64,000 nucleotides of DNA from Gonium pectorale. Taxonomy: Eukaryota > Chlorophyta > Chlorophyceae > Chlamydomonadales > Volvocaceae. The stretch is from NCBI GenBank assembly GCA_001584585.1, contig LSYV01000018.1, positions 1,043,900 through 1,107,899 of the forward strand. Direction: 5' to 3'. The notes beneath the pieces were generated by a model. The model was not told the DNA's origin. It worked only from the letters and a program-made list of their open reading frames with translations, and did not search any database. Made by a program: the position numbers and the translations under genes. Position 1 is the stretch's first letter; every line of letters starts with the position of its first letter. Shown in pieces: positions 1 to 12,574 of the stretch.

Positions 1-3000
1 GTATTATGACGACGACGGAAACATGGTGGGTCGGCTGGGGCAGCGGGTGGGGCAGTGATGCGATGGGGGTTGGGCACATGGCGATGGGGCGGGCGCCGGT
101 GGGCACCAGTGGCCTTGCAGATATTGTAGGACGCATGCCAGTTTGCTGCAGGACTTGGCTGCCCGTGTGTAGGGTTCCCGCATGTGCTTAAACGTGCAAT
201 TGGGCCAATTGCTCAGTCGAGCGCTGGGCAAGCTTAGCGATGTGCGATGCAGAGCACCGGCAGCAAGGGATCCCCGCTGCGAAACCCGCCCCCGTGCGCA
301 GGTCCGCGACTCGTGGCCCGTCGCCAGGCGCTACCTCACAACATGGTTCATGGTTGACTTCTTCGCGACCGTACCCTTCGACGCCATTGGCCAGGCTGCG
401 GGCCTTGGGGGTAGCCAGACTCAGCTTACTGTGCTAGCAATATTTAAGACACCCCGCCTGCTGCGCCTGATCAAGTGAGTCGGGTCGCGGCGCTCACGCA
501 AGTTGGCGCTTGCCCGTATGTGCGGGGCGGCCATGAGCACGAGCCCTACCGCTCCCTTGACATGCGATGCACTGATCGAGAGCGCAGGAAACACATGTAT
601 TATAAGTGGCAAATGGTAGCACGTGTTCATCACTCTGCGCCTGCACATGCCGAGTGCGGCCCGCTGTCAGCACATGCTGCCCTGCCCCTCTGCAGGCTGG
701 TTCGGCTGCTTGATCGGCTACGGCGGGCCAACGCAATAAAAGTTGTGCAACTGATCCTCCTGATGGTCATGGTGGGTCCAGCTGCGGTGCCAGTAAATCG
801 CGGGTTGGCAGCGGCCATCGCACAATGCCGTGACGGGTCGTGGTCGTCCGGCCGGACGGCCGGCAACGCACCTTTTGCGTGGGCGCTTGCTGGGTGCCGG
901 GCCTGCGAGCTGGCCGTACCTACTGGAAGCATGTGCGGACGGCAGTCTCGAGAGCTAGCAACCGCGGCTGCGAGCTCCGCCTCCGGAGTATGCCGGCTTC
1001 GTCGCTGCTGGTTTGCTGGGTTGCAACCCGAGCAGGTCCTGGCACACTGATTTCCTATCTTCGCGGCTTCTTGAGTTGTCAGAGACACGCAAGGGATATC
1101 CAGCCTGCGGCAACGCCTGATTCCCTTCCATTCATGTACACCGCCAGATTGCGCACTGGCTGGCGTGCATATGGTACATCATTGCTCGCTACACGCCCCG
1201 CGAGGAGCTTTGGGGCTTCGACACCCTGCATGACCATAGGAAGCTTACCTGGTACGTGCTGGCTGCTGCCCATGGGTCTCCTGTCGTCTGGTAGATCTCT
1301 AAGCAACACGGCCCCCGGCACGGCGTTCCGGACGCAACGGCGTTAGGAGGTTACGCTGGGGTGACGGCATAGCGTATCCCATAGCGTGGTACTGACCCTT
1401 GTCCCACGGCGCTTCTCATGTACGGTTCGAGCGCATGCGTGGCGCCATTCCGCCAACGACCTCATGGCCCGCAGGTACCTGTCTGCATTCTATTACTCCT
1501 TCCTGATGCTGCTCGGCGACAAGCGCGACGCGTACAATAACTATGAGCGCCTCTTCTATATCATTTGCCTGGTGGCGGGCGCCTGCTTTTACAGTGCAGT
1601 CGTCGGCAATATGGCCCTGCTCGTTGCAAACATGAACATCGTCTCGGTCCGCTACAGGTGCGCTCCTGATTGCGCGCGTACTAGATCCGGGTCCGGCTCA
1701 CATTCAATAGTCTGGGGCATTGTCCGAGGAGCAAGTAGTGCACTGTCAGATGCAGCCCAGCCGTAGATCAAGCGGCTGTAGTCATGAGGGTACAGCCGAC
1801 GTGAATTGGGTAAGCATCTGGGGTGGCCAAGTCCCGGAGACCGTTGCTTCTGTTCGCTCTCATCGGTGGCCTTCGAGCGCCCTCGCGATACGTTCATTGT
1901 GGGTACGACGTCCAAGACAGCCTGACCGAATGATACGGCCAGCGCGTAGGAACCCGTTCATATACTCACAGCCAAGTTATTGGTGAGTCCTAACCGACAC
2001 ATGGCGGATGTGTCGACTCAGGCATCCGCGCCTTAAGCGTATCCCCAATGCAAGCCGACACGCCAGCGCAAGTACACGACAGGCGAGAAAGCCTGATTGA
2101 ATGGTACGGCCAGCGCTTAGGAACCCGTACTTACACTCACAGCCGAAGGACAAGCATTTCTGCACGCGGTAGAGGATGTCGAGCTTCGCTGTCTGGTATT
2201 CCCCGGCAGGCCCCACGCGGGGCCTGGGACGCGGCTGTTAGGCCATTGTGGCCCGGTGGCGCAAGGGAACTCAGCCGCTCACCCGCGTGTCAACCACTGC
2301 AGGCAAAAGCTAGACATGACGCAGGACGCACTCCGGTACATGAAGGTTCCAGAGGCTCAGCGCGAACGCGTGCAGGCAAGCGCCGGGTCCAGGTTGGGAA
2401 ACGTGCACGGCTGGCAACTTCATGTGTGTCAGACCGAAGAATGTGGGGCACGTGCGTGGCTCTAACACTCCTGTGCTGGATTAGACCCAGGCACGGTGTT
2501 TGTGGCGTGGTCCGTGCGGCCGCTCGGTTGTCGAGTGGTTACTTGGATCCCAAATGCCCAGGAACTGTCACTGCGGCTGGTGCCGGCGGCGAGAGTGTAC
2601 CCTAATGTTGTATACGGCATGGTGCTTGAACTCCGCACGCATCCCAATGTTTTCTGCTGTGCAGGCATTTTATGACTATGTAACTTCCTTTTCGCACCCT
2701 TCGGCGGAGGGGCTCAGCTTCCTGACGGACCTTACGAAGGTACGCTTAGTGGGCTTTTGGTGTGCACTTCTTGTGACCACGAGAGAGCTTCTGCCGTGAG
2801 CTGAGTATTATTTGCAGCATAGGAAGCCCCCCAGCTGCTCTCCATTCTCGAGCGCACGCATGCACACGAGCACGCCTGCCGACTTTCGCTGGTTAATCCT
2901 GGTGTGCACGAGCTACACCCACGCTCCACGGCTTGAGCTCCCCAACCCTGCAAACCCTCATCCGGGCAGGGCCTGAACGAGGACATCCAGATGTTCTTGC

Positions 3001-6000
3001 ACCAGGAACCCCTCAAACGAATATATCTCTTTAAGGTATGCAGACGCTCCGTCTGGGACAGGCGCTTCTGCACGGCAGGGTGACGGCGTGCTCGCATGCC
3101 AAATGCTTGCCTGGTTGGACAAGATGACAAGAGTAGCAAGCCCTGCGGAGGGATAACATAAACACGGCAATGGTGCAATCATGGCAAAGTCGCCGCCCGT
3201 GAGATGCGCAGCTTCTGTGGTAACACGGCCGGCGCACGCGCACACGGACAGAGCTCCTTGTCAGCCCTGCTCGTGCCTTGAACACAGGATGCTGCCCACC
3301 CCTCAGGGTTGCGAACCGGCTTTTATCCGGACTTTGGCGACGCGCATGCGCATCGTCACCTTCATCCCACGGGAGGTTATCTTCCGGCAGGTGCGCGTGC
3401 AGGAGCGCCGGGCGTGCCGTGAATGTCCTGGTGGGCTGACCTTGGCATCCGACGGACCGCGCTATCAGCATGCTGACCCGGATGAACATAGCACGTAATG
3501 ATATGGTGCCACCGTACCTAGCCTTGCTGTAATTCCCGCAGTGTCTGGCCAATCTCAGTCGAACTCGTCTTACGCCCTGTCATGCGCTCCGCTCGAATGC
3601 TTACAGGGCGACCTGGGCCAGGAGATGTATATCATCCGCTCCGGCTGCGTGGCCGTGCTGAGCAAAACGAACGAATACATGAGCCTGCTTAAAAGCGGTG
3701 ACTTTTTTGGGGAAATTGCGTTGCTCACCCAGGTGAGGACGGTGCTTGGTGCCTGCCGCGGTGGCGTGTGGCGTGTGGCGCGACTCGGCTGTGCCCATGA
3801 CGCTTAGCTGCCTGGCTTGGGGACAACTTGCATGCCAGAAGGGTGCGCCACGAAACGTTCCGGCTATCGGCGATCCCAGTTGCCGGCACACGCAACGGCA
3901 TGGATGGGTTGAATCCGCGTCTCTGCTTGCGGGTAAGGGGTGGTATGCATGCTCCAGCCGCTGAGTCCCCTAGTTCTATACTGCCAAGTGCGTATACATC
4001 TGCCCCGGATACCCTTGCCAGGCACGCCGCACGGCCAAGTGCATCGCTCTCAGCAACTGCGACCTGGCAGTGTTGAACTCGTACGACCTGAAGGTGCGTC
4101 TGCGGGGTGGCGCTGGCTGGGTCACGCGCATGCCAGCTTTGATGACAGTCTGGACGGCCACGGCTGTTTGTGGTAGTCGAGGCCCTTCCAGGCCTGAAGA
4201 AAGCTCACAGCAGTATGCCCTGCTGTTCCCTGCTGACCCCCTTGGTGTTGCTCATCGTGCCGCGCCATCGGTGGTGTGTCTTGTCCCCCTGTTTCTGCCT
4301 CCTCTCTGGACTTCCTCGCCCTGTGAGTAACGCCATCTTTGCGTTCCGTTGCGGCGCCTCCTATTGTTACGCTCTTCAGCTGCTGATGAAGGAGTTCCCG
4401 GAGAGCGCCTCTACGCTTCAGGCGGCCGCGCGAGAGCGGTTGCGTCAGCTGCAGATCGCAGGCCGCGCGGGCACCGCGGCCGACGACGAGGAGGATGAGG
4501 GCAAGCGGCGCGAGCGCGAGGAGCTGCGGAGGACGCGCATCCGGACGATTTCACGCTTCGCCACCGGTGAGGCCACGCTTGCGCAATGAGCGCGCTCCAC
4601 AGATAGCGGTTCTGTGAAGCAACCCCTTCAACCCTTCGTCGTCATGGGGCACGGTTCCGTCGCCCGCCAGGCGCTTGCGTGGTTTACCCTTCAGCGCTAC
4701 ATGCCCTTTTCTGATGCCTGGAATCGTGCCTCCTCCTCGTTCCTCTCGTGGCCTTGCTTGTGGGCTCACGGCTTTTCCACCATGACCCCGCCACATGCCA
4801 TCCCTTCGCAGGCCGCGGTAACAGCGGGACGCAGCAAGAGGATTTCCTCGCCCTTGCCGCCCAGGAGCCGCAGACGCAGGAGCCCCATTCGGGCCGCCTG
4901 GCAGCGCCGCCGAGGCCGAGTCCGCGGTCTCCAAACGCTTCACGAGCTGATTCCATGAGGACCTCCGGCACTTCAGCCCACGTGGCGGGGCCTGAGAACC
5001 CGCTGGCTGCCGGCGTGGCGTCAGCTGCGGTGATGCGAAGCGGCCCCAGCAACCTCAGTACCAGCAGCGGCCTCAGCGCCTTCAGCCGCAGCAGTAGTGG
5101 TGGGCACGGCAGGCGCGGCAGTCTTGAGGATGCGGGTGGAATCGAAGACACCGCGCGCACGTCGCTCACCTTCCAGGGACTGGCCGTGAGGACGGGGCCG
5201 CTTTCATCGCCCTGCATGACGCGTAGTATGCGCGCCGAGGTTGTGGAAGGCCGGGAGCAGGAGGCCGACGCGGATGCCTTTATCGTGAACGCTGGAGTCC
5301 CCGGGAGAGCCGCAGCTGAGGGGGCGTACTCGCTGCCGTCCGTGGCGTCACCTAGGTTCGCGCCAGCTGCCCACCGTCCTGGCATCGCTGACCTAATGGT
5401 GGCAATGCGGGTTAGCCATGGCTCCAGCAGCATAGGGACGGCCGGGAGGTCTGGCTTGCCCAGGGGCTCTGTATCAGCGGCAGACCGGGTTGGCGCCACA
5501 GTAGGCGGCAGTTCTAACGCGGATGGGGGCCCAGCATTACACGACTCGGCGGCTACAGTGCTGGTTGGAATCTCCGTCGCACAATTGGCTAACGGTGGTG
5601 TGCAGAGCCCTCGCCGTACGCAGGCGCGCACCTCGGACGCGTCTGCATCGGGGCTCTCAGACGCAGTGGTGCATTTCGCTGCTCCTGCATCTCCTGAGCC
5701 GGCGCTGGGCCCGGAGTTGAGTACAGGCGGCCCAGCCGCCGTAGGGCAGCCCGCAGATGCCTGGCGCTCCCTAGGTCCATCGCCGACCCAGCCAGGACCC
5801 GTCGCCGAGGGGCTGGAGCTGACGGTCGCCCCCGCGGCAAGGCACGCGACGTTGCCAGCTGGTCGCGGCCATGTGCTTGCGGCTGTGGCCGCAACAGCCC
5901 CGGCGGCGATGGGCACCTCCTCGCTTGGCGGCCGTTCAAGCTCGCGCCCATCACCAACGGGTCCCGACTTGGCACCGCCACATGGCATACTGCACATTCG

Positions 6001-9000
6001 GCCTGTGCCGGCGTCTCGTAGCGAGGGGATACAGTACAGCCTGGAAGCGACCGCGGCTGCTATCGACGTCGCGCAGCTACCTGCTTCCGTGTGCAGCAGC
6101 CGAAAAAGCACCGCCACAGGCTATGCGGGCTCACGGGCATCGCCCAGGGGCGCGGAGGCTGTGCGGCGGCGCACCCCGATGCCGACACCGCCTTCAGACA
6201 GCAGCCCTGCCGCCGCTGCCGACGCAGCTGCAGCTCCCACTTCCGCTGTCCGGTCTCCTGGCCTTACGCCAGCGGTACCTGCCACCTCCGCCGAACGGGC
6301 GGTCTCCCCTCGGCCAGGCAGCATGACGCCGCAGCCGACGGCTCCATTGTCCAACAAGAGCTCTTCTAGCGGCCGCATCAGCCCGACCTACCCCTTCCCG
6401 CCGCAGCAAACCCCTGGCGCGTTTGCGGCCGCCCTGGCAGCCACGGCAGCAAGCATGGTGGCAAGGGTATCTGGCACTGGGGCGCCGGCGCTGGACTCCA
6501 GCACACATGCCGTCCCGGCCACGCCGGCGCATGACCTGGGTGTGATCCCAAAAGCGGAGGGGCCGTATTGCATGCGCCCCGCGGCTGCGCGGAAGGCCCA
6601 TGATTCGGGAGTCGACCCGCATGTGGAAGGCCCCTACTGCGTGTGGGCCTCAGTGGCCAATGTGCCAATGCGGGGTTCATCCTCTGACGCACCCCAGCTG
6701 GACTCCAGCACACATGCCGTCCCGGCCACGCCGGCGCATGACCTGGGTGTGATCCCAAAAGCGGAGGGGCCGTATTGCATGCGCCCCGCGGCTGCGCGGA
6801 AGGCCCATGATCCAGGGCTTAACCCACATGCGGAAGGTCCCTACTGCGTGCGCCCCGCCGCGGCGAAGAGGACGTATGACCCGGGGATCAATCCGCAGGC
6901 GCAGGGACCGTATTGCATGCTCCCTGGCAGGCGCCCAGGAGGAGGGACAGCCGCCTCTGAACCCGCGGGAATCAGCACTGGACCGTTGCAGAGCTGCCTG
7001 AGCATTCCGACGGCCGTGTCGTCGCAACCGGCGTCTGCACATCAGCCGCGCAAGGACGAGGAGCGCTTCTCCTTTCTGCCCACGGCGCAGTCGCTGCTTA
7101 CGACCCTGCTTGGTGGCAAGTTACCCGCTCGGAGGTGGGTGGGTGGGCTTCAAACGCTCTCTGCAGCCGGAGATCGGGAAGCGCGCTCGCGCACTGTCGC
7201 CCCAAGAGCCCATACCGGTACTCGTAGCCAGTATGTACTCCGCGCCTTTTTCTGCGTCTGCAGTGGGGCCCGTCAGCGCGAACACCTGCATGAGTCTAGC
7301 TAGCGAACCAACCCCAATATTGACTGCTCCGTGAGCAAGCGCGTAGCTGCGTTCACACCTGAGTGCACAGCATGCCAAAGCCATGTTTGCTTGCACCGTT
7401 ACTGCGAGCTGGGCTTTGCGGCAGCAACCTTCCCTGTTGCCATGTAGCCTGCGCCCCTGTCCGCGATTGCCTCCCTCCGCGCAGGCATGGCGGCGTGGAG
7501 AGCGTCCACCAAGAGGGCCCCAGCCATCTCAGTCGCCACAGTCAGGGCGAGGGCTCCTGCCACACTCGCACAGCGCAGACCCCGCCGCGCAACAGCGTCG
7601 ACCTCACTCCCCTGGCACCGCCCGGCTATGAAGAAGCCCCGGGGAGCACCACCGGCGCTGACCAAGCAAGGCGGCCCAGTGAGTGTTCGAATCTGCCTGG
7701 TTAGCTGGATTGTACGTTACCGGGCGCATGAAAGAGTCATCCATGGCAGATCGAAGTCTTTCCCGGGGTCTACCGGCAGAGTCCAACGCACTATCTCGGG
7801 TGTTGCACTGCAGTATGTATGATCGAGCGGAGATCAACTCATGCGCGCTCGGCCCGGCACGCGGCCCCCTCTGCACGCAGGCGCCACCGGCTCATCCGAG
7901 CGCACTGCCCGACTGCGCCAGAGCCGCTCCAACCGAGCCTCAGACGCGTCCCACGCTGCCGTTTCGGAGGATGGCCGATCCGACCAACCGCAGCGCGACG
8001 ACTGGGCTTCATATCACGCCCACAAGGACGGACCGCCCGCCCAGTGGGTCGCCGCGGCGCGCCCCGACGCGGTTCGCACCCGCCGGCTGCGGCTGTCGGT
8101 GCCCAATGCACCAGCTGGCGCTGCCGCCCAGTTGGTGCTGCCTCCCAGCCCCCGCTCCTCTGGCTTTGGGGCCGCCCCGCTGGGACTCGTCAGGCACTCG
8201 AGCTCGTCGATGACCGGCGCGACGGCTGAGTTTCAGCAGTGGGAGGCGGTGCTGAAGAGGTACGACGCGTCATCTGGCACATGCAAGTTGGGAAAGAAGC
8301 GGGCATCCAGAGCGCGCGAAAGCACTCGTCACCTCACTGTCTTGCATAGTGTCCTTAGGCTGACTCGGCTGCAACGCTTCAGTAGCTAATGTGCAGTTTG
8401 TGCCGTCACGCGCGTGGTGATCGCAGCCGGCGCGGCTGACCTGTATAGCTGCGGTCGGAACGCGCGCATCCGTGCCGCCAGTTCCCTGTACTCGGGCAGG
8501 CGCTAGGCGCATGATGACGGTGTGGCCGCGTGTGGAACAGCTGCAGCTCCCTCCGCAACAAGCCAGTGTCCCACGTCCCCGTTTGACCGCCAGGCGCGAG
8601 GCCGAGCTTGCGCAACGCGAGGTGGAGGTGGCGAGGCAGGAGGTAGAAATGAGACTCCGCGAGGCGGAGGCCGCCCAATGCAGAGAGGAAGCAGCCCGCT
8701 GGAAGGAGGAGGCCGCCCGCTGCAAAGAGGAAGCCGCCAGCCACGCGGCACAGGCCGCGGCGTGCCTGGACGCTCTGCAGGCGCAGCAGTCGCGGCACAG
8801 GCAGCAGAGTCTGGCGGTGCACGAGGTGCTATCGCAGCTGAGCTCCCGAGTGGCGGAACTCGCGGAGAAGGTGGGCGCACTGTGGAGGGGAGCGCCGCGT
8901 AGAATGCTCGACGGTACCGTACGGGCTTGCCGGCGCCTGCTCATGAACATGTCAGGAACTCCCGCTCGTGCTGAAGTGTGGCAGATTGGATAACAGGGTA

Positions 9001-10214
9001 GATGCCATATGGACGTGTTGGATGGGTGTGCAGTGTTGCGATGCGACTGCCGCTCGCTGGCTACAGGCCTTGATCGGAGCCCGTCGACCTCGGTGAGACC
9101 GCCACCGCGTCTGTGACCCGACCGCCCTTCCCCACCGTCCCTCTTGCGGCTGCGAGCCAGGTGGATGAGTTCGACGAAAGGCTGGGTGAGACCGAGACTG
9201 TGGTGGCGCGTATTGAGCACCACTCTGGGGAGCGCGGTCACGACTTTTTGGGCCTCTCGCAGCCAGACGACCCGGCGCCCAGCCTCGCAGAGGTGCCCGA
9301 CGCACCTCTGCCCGTGCCCCTGCCCCTGCGGAGCACCCCCGAGGCAAGCGACAAGGCCAGCGGCAGCCTCAGCGGTGAGAGGCCGACCACCGCGCTGCGG
9401 AGAATGGGTAGCGTCGGCCGGAAGACGTTCAGCGGCCGGCCAGGGCCGGGGCCAGGGACCATGAGGCGAGTGGGCGTCGGCGTGGCGTCTCCGCTGGGCG
9501 GCGCGGGCCTCTACGGCAGTGGTGTGCACGATCCCGAACTGGTGGAGCGGGCTCAAGGCCATTTCGGTAGGCTTTGCCTTGGCCAGCGTTGCGTTTGGAC
9601 ATGCCCTGCGGGGGTCGCTCGGGTTGCTGGGCTACGTCACGGACGGAAGAGGATCAGTGGCTATAAGAGAGCCCTAGAGCTCTCATGGCCTCTCCTATCA
9701 AGGAGCGGCAGTGTGCGGTATCCGGCAGTGCCGCTGCTCTCCTGTGACTGCGCACTGAGCAGGTTGCCACCAGGTGCCATACCCTGCGTACCGCATTCCT
9801 GGCGTGTCCTGCCACGCTGTAGAGGCTCTATAGGCCTCCCAGAGCCTAACCCCGCGTCGTCGCGGCCCTGCCGCGAACCGGTCAACGCCCCCAGGTCGAG
9901 TGCCCCCGGCCACGGCCCGAACAGCCAGCAGCACTGGTATGCTCGCCCGCAGCACCAGCCGGCGGGCATCCGTTGCTGGTGAGGACGGGCTGCCGACGCG
10001 CTCGGGTGGCTCGTTCAGTCTGGTTAACGCGACAGCGAGCCTGTTCGGGCGGGGCGCAGGCGGACCTCCTAGTGCGGCAAGCCGCCAGGCAAACAGCAGC
10101 TTTGCACTACGCAGCGGCTCGTTTGCGCGAATGCTGCAGCGAAGCGTAATCCCTTCACCGGTGGGGACCGGCGCCGAGCGCATGGGCTCGTCTCCGGAGA
10201 TTGAGGAGAACTAG
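1..10214 (+). CDS. Voltage/cyclic-nucleotide-gated-type ion channel with giant C-terminal tail (5' partial)
   Basis: The window opens inside this gene. Predicted exons: 1-25, 302-474, 696-771, 1148-1251, 1475-1657, 2303-2375, 2665-2739, 2970-3035, 3307-3390, 3607-3732, 4022-4093, 4380-4566, 4812-7134, 7485-7678, 7881-8259, 8507-8870, 9161-9566, 9895-10214; phases agree at every junction. Visible order: S2-S3 loop (YYDDDGNM), S3 (TTWFMVDFFATVPFD), basic S4 (FKTPRLLRLIKLVRLLDRL), S5 (AHWLACIWYIIARYTP), pore and S6 (ACFYSAVVGNMALLVANMN), C-linker (DALRYMKVPEAQRERVQ), cNMP-binding domain with phosphate-cassette residues FFGEIALL and RRTA. The EAG/HCN/CNG/plant-K+ channel superfamily is clear; subfamily and ion are not. 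The filter lacks GYG. After the cNMP domain come a charged segment, a Ser/Pro/Ala-rich region with GPYC repeats, a coiled coil (8580-8870) and a basic Ser-rich end. About 1,740 residues are visible. S1, S2 and the N-terminus lie before the window. Confidence 0.85.
1921..2144 (+). repeat. Imperfect direct repeat inside a channel-gene intron
   Basis: Two copies of about 53 bp (1921-1973 and 2092-2144) are offset by 171 bp. Both contain the core TACGGCCAGCG followed by TAGGAACCCGT and end in CTCACAGCC. The sequence before each copy is also weakly similar, so this looks like an old tandem duplication of about 171 bp. It lies in the predicted intron 1658-2302 and explains the spurious open frames there. 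Confidence 0.7.
6491..6930 (+). repeat. 23-residue GPYC repeats with an exact 114-bp internal duplication
   Basis: Within the long exon of the channel gene, 6491-6604 and 6698-6811 are identical over 114 bp, offset by 207 bp (69 codons, in frame). Translated, the area holds five units of about 23 residues following (H/Y)D-x-G-x-x-P-x-x-(E/Q)-GPYC-(M/V). Three units after the second copy are contiguous. Perfect identity of the DNA copies suggests recent duplication or gene conversion; the diverged flanking units show that the repeat itself is older. Confidence 0.85.
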
Positions 10215-12574
10215 CGGGTGCAGCGGTAGCAGGCTAGTGGTGGTAAGCAGCAGCCGGGGTGCTGTCCGGTACTGCGCCCCGACACCGCAGATCCAACCCC
10301 GGGATCTGCTCTAGGTCGGTTTGGGTCCATCGCTCCACGGTCTGCTTAATGAAGAAGCCCCAAGTAGGTGATGAATACGAATGCCCAATGCTTTCCCTTG
10401 CGTCTCCCGTGTGAGCTGTACTCGCAGTGGTTGAGCGCTCCAGTCAGCCGTTGGGTGTCGGCCAAACGCCTCTGTTGGGCTGTTTCCAGATCGTAGTATG
10501 TGGGTGGTTATCACGAATTGTGCGCCCTATGATATAAAATAGGTATATCTGCTGAGCAGATAGCGTGTGGCACGGAATGGATTGCCATTTGCGGTATCTG
10601 CGCGCAACTCCCGGTTAGTGGGCACACCGTCAACCGCTCGCAGCCAGGCATCAGAGTGGCAAATGCTCCTCGTTGCATTCTGTTCTGGTGGTGGTGATTG
10701 TGATGATGATGGTGGTAGTGGTGGGTGATGGTGCGGGAGTGTGGCTTTGCGGTGGGGGGGGGCATGAACTGTAGGCAGTGTTGGTCCTCCAATGGGTAGG
10801 TTCCTGGAACTGCCAATGCTATGGCGCATTAGCGGGATGATTTGTGCAGCTGTCCCTATTGAAGCAACGTCCGTGAGGGTTGCTGAGGTTATGATCACCT
10901 ACGGCCAGCGACCGGGATGGTCCACCAATGCGGTAGTTCGGCAGGTGTGAAGGAAGGGTGTGGGGGAGGTGCGATTTGTACCTGATACAAACGAAGCGCC
11001 ATGTGTGCCCATATCCGGGGCTCCCGGGCGGCAGCAGGACGCTTTATCAGCCATGCCAAGAGGGGACGTAACTGTGTTGAGTGCATGCCCACCTGTGCTT
11101 TCATCCAATACCATCGCAAGGTTGGCCGCTGTGGGTTGCGTGGGTGATCCCAATCACTGATTACTTGGAATTGGGTGCATCCGTTTCTTCTTGTGCAGCT
11201 CGGGGCGCATGCGGATGGGGCCGGACCCCGATGTGCACCGGGTTGGACGTGCGCGCGCGAGGTCTATGTTTCGTAAGCCGGGCCTGTCGCAGCTCTGTCG
11301 TGCGCTTGCCTATGACTTACCCTTCGCCGCGCCTTCTCTTCGGAGATGTAAGGCATTTTTAGCAACGACAAAGGATGTGGTGGGGGCTGCTGAAAAGCAG
11401 CGTGGATGTGGAAATCGCAGAGTGGGTACAAACGTGGTGTGGCCGCACCCGAGGCTGCTTGTCGTCCCAGTGTGCTCTTATAGACACGACTTCGTTCATG
11501 TGGCAACCGCAGCCAGTGCTTTACGCGTATTGCACCTTCATGCATTCATACATTATGTCGGAGCGCAAGCGTTGGATACCGTGGGACATGACGTCGGGCA
11601 CATATGCTTACGCGTCCACTCGCGAGCCCCATTATGGTGCCGTACGGTATTGCGAGAAGGTTTGCCTTCGAAATCAGCGTGGAAGATGGGTCTGTGGGGG
11701 TGCTTTGCTGCTCGCCCCCTGTCCATCCGTCCAGGTCATATGCAAGGGGGCAGAAGCCGCATGCTTGAACTGCATCCAGTTGGATCAATAAACAGTACGG
11801 GGCTTGCACATTTCCATGTTGCTATTGAATTTTACGTGGTAATCGAAGGAATTCGCCCCAGTTGCTAGAAGCACTCGGCACGTTTAGTATGGCATACATA
11901 TATGTCGTACATGTGTCATAGCGGAACGGGCTACACGGTCTCGCGTGAGCGTTGAACTGTTGATGGAGTCGACAACATATGCGACATCACATGACTGTCG
12001 CCTGCATAACTAACAATGTGTAACATTATTGGTCAGACCAGGGGAGACTCGGTCAGAAGCTGCTCCTGGTGATTCCCGACCCCCTGGTAGGATGGCCTGG
12101 TTACGGGCCTGGTCAGGGGGCAAGTCTCTAGATGTCCTACGCCGAATCAGTACTTGTCGGGTTGTGCACGTAGCAGGCCACACACGTGTGTGTGACATCT
12201 TCATTCCCACGTGGTCAACTGTCGTCAACGCGAGACATCTTGCGTGTGTAAGGCCAGGCGCTGCCTCTGGGACGCCGCAGAGCGTGATGCGTAGACAACT
12301 GGAGTGGAGCAGTGGACATGTGTTGGGTGCTCGGCTGCTCGCTGCTCGGGTCGTTAAGCGTTGCAGGTGGTTGAGGTTGCGGACTGTGGAGTCGCCCCTC
12401 GCCCGCAAACCCAATAGCTGAACTTCAATAGCTCATAACAATGCATGGCTACTTGCGCTAGGTGCTCTATTGGTCGACGCGTTTCGCTTTCCGGAGAAAT
12501 ACCTCGCGGCCTGAGCGCAATTAAGGAGTCACCTTCCACGGTATTCATAAGTACTTTTGCTAGCAACGGCGAGC
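10215..12574. other. Intergenic region: channel 3' end and chitobiase upstream region
   Basis: No coding exon could be supported here. The base composition is less GC-rich than the flanking exons. TGTAA motifs occur at 11347-11351 and 12019-12023. The first is the nearest plausible polyadenylation signal after the channel stop, implying a 3' UTR of about 1.1 kb. A GTG/GAT-type simple repeat lies at 10686-10733. The last few hundred bases should contain the chitobiase promoter and 5' UTR, but no convincing TATA element was identified. Confidence 0.5.
10686..10733 (+). repeat. GTG/GAT-rich simple repeat
   Basis: A purine/thymine run made of imperfect GTG, GAT and GGT triplets. It lies in the non-coding stretch downstream of the channel gene. 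The reverse strand reads as a short His/Asn/Pro-rich frame, which has no other sign of being a gene. Confidence 0.6.

Noticed and set aside
4684..6117. Minus-strand open frame of 477 codons
   Set aside because: It lies opposite the long channel exon. Its Ala/Pro/Ser/Arg content is what antisense of GC-rich coding DNA gives, and the plus frame connects in phase to recognised domains.
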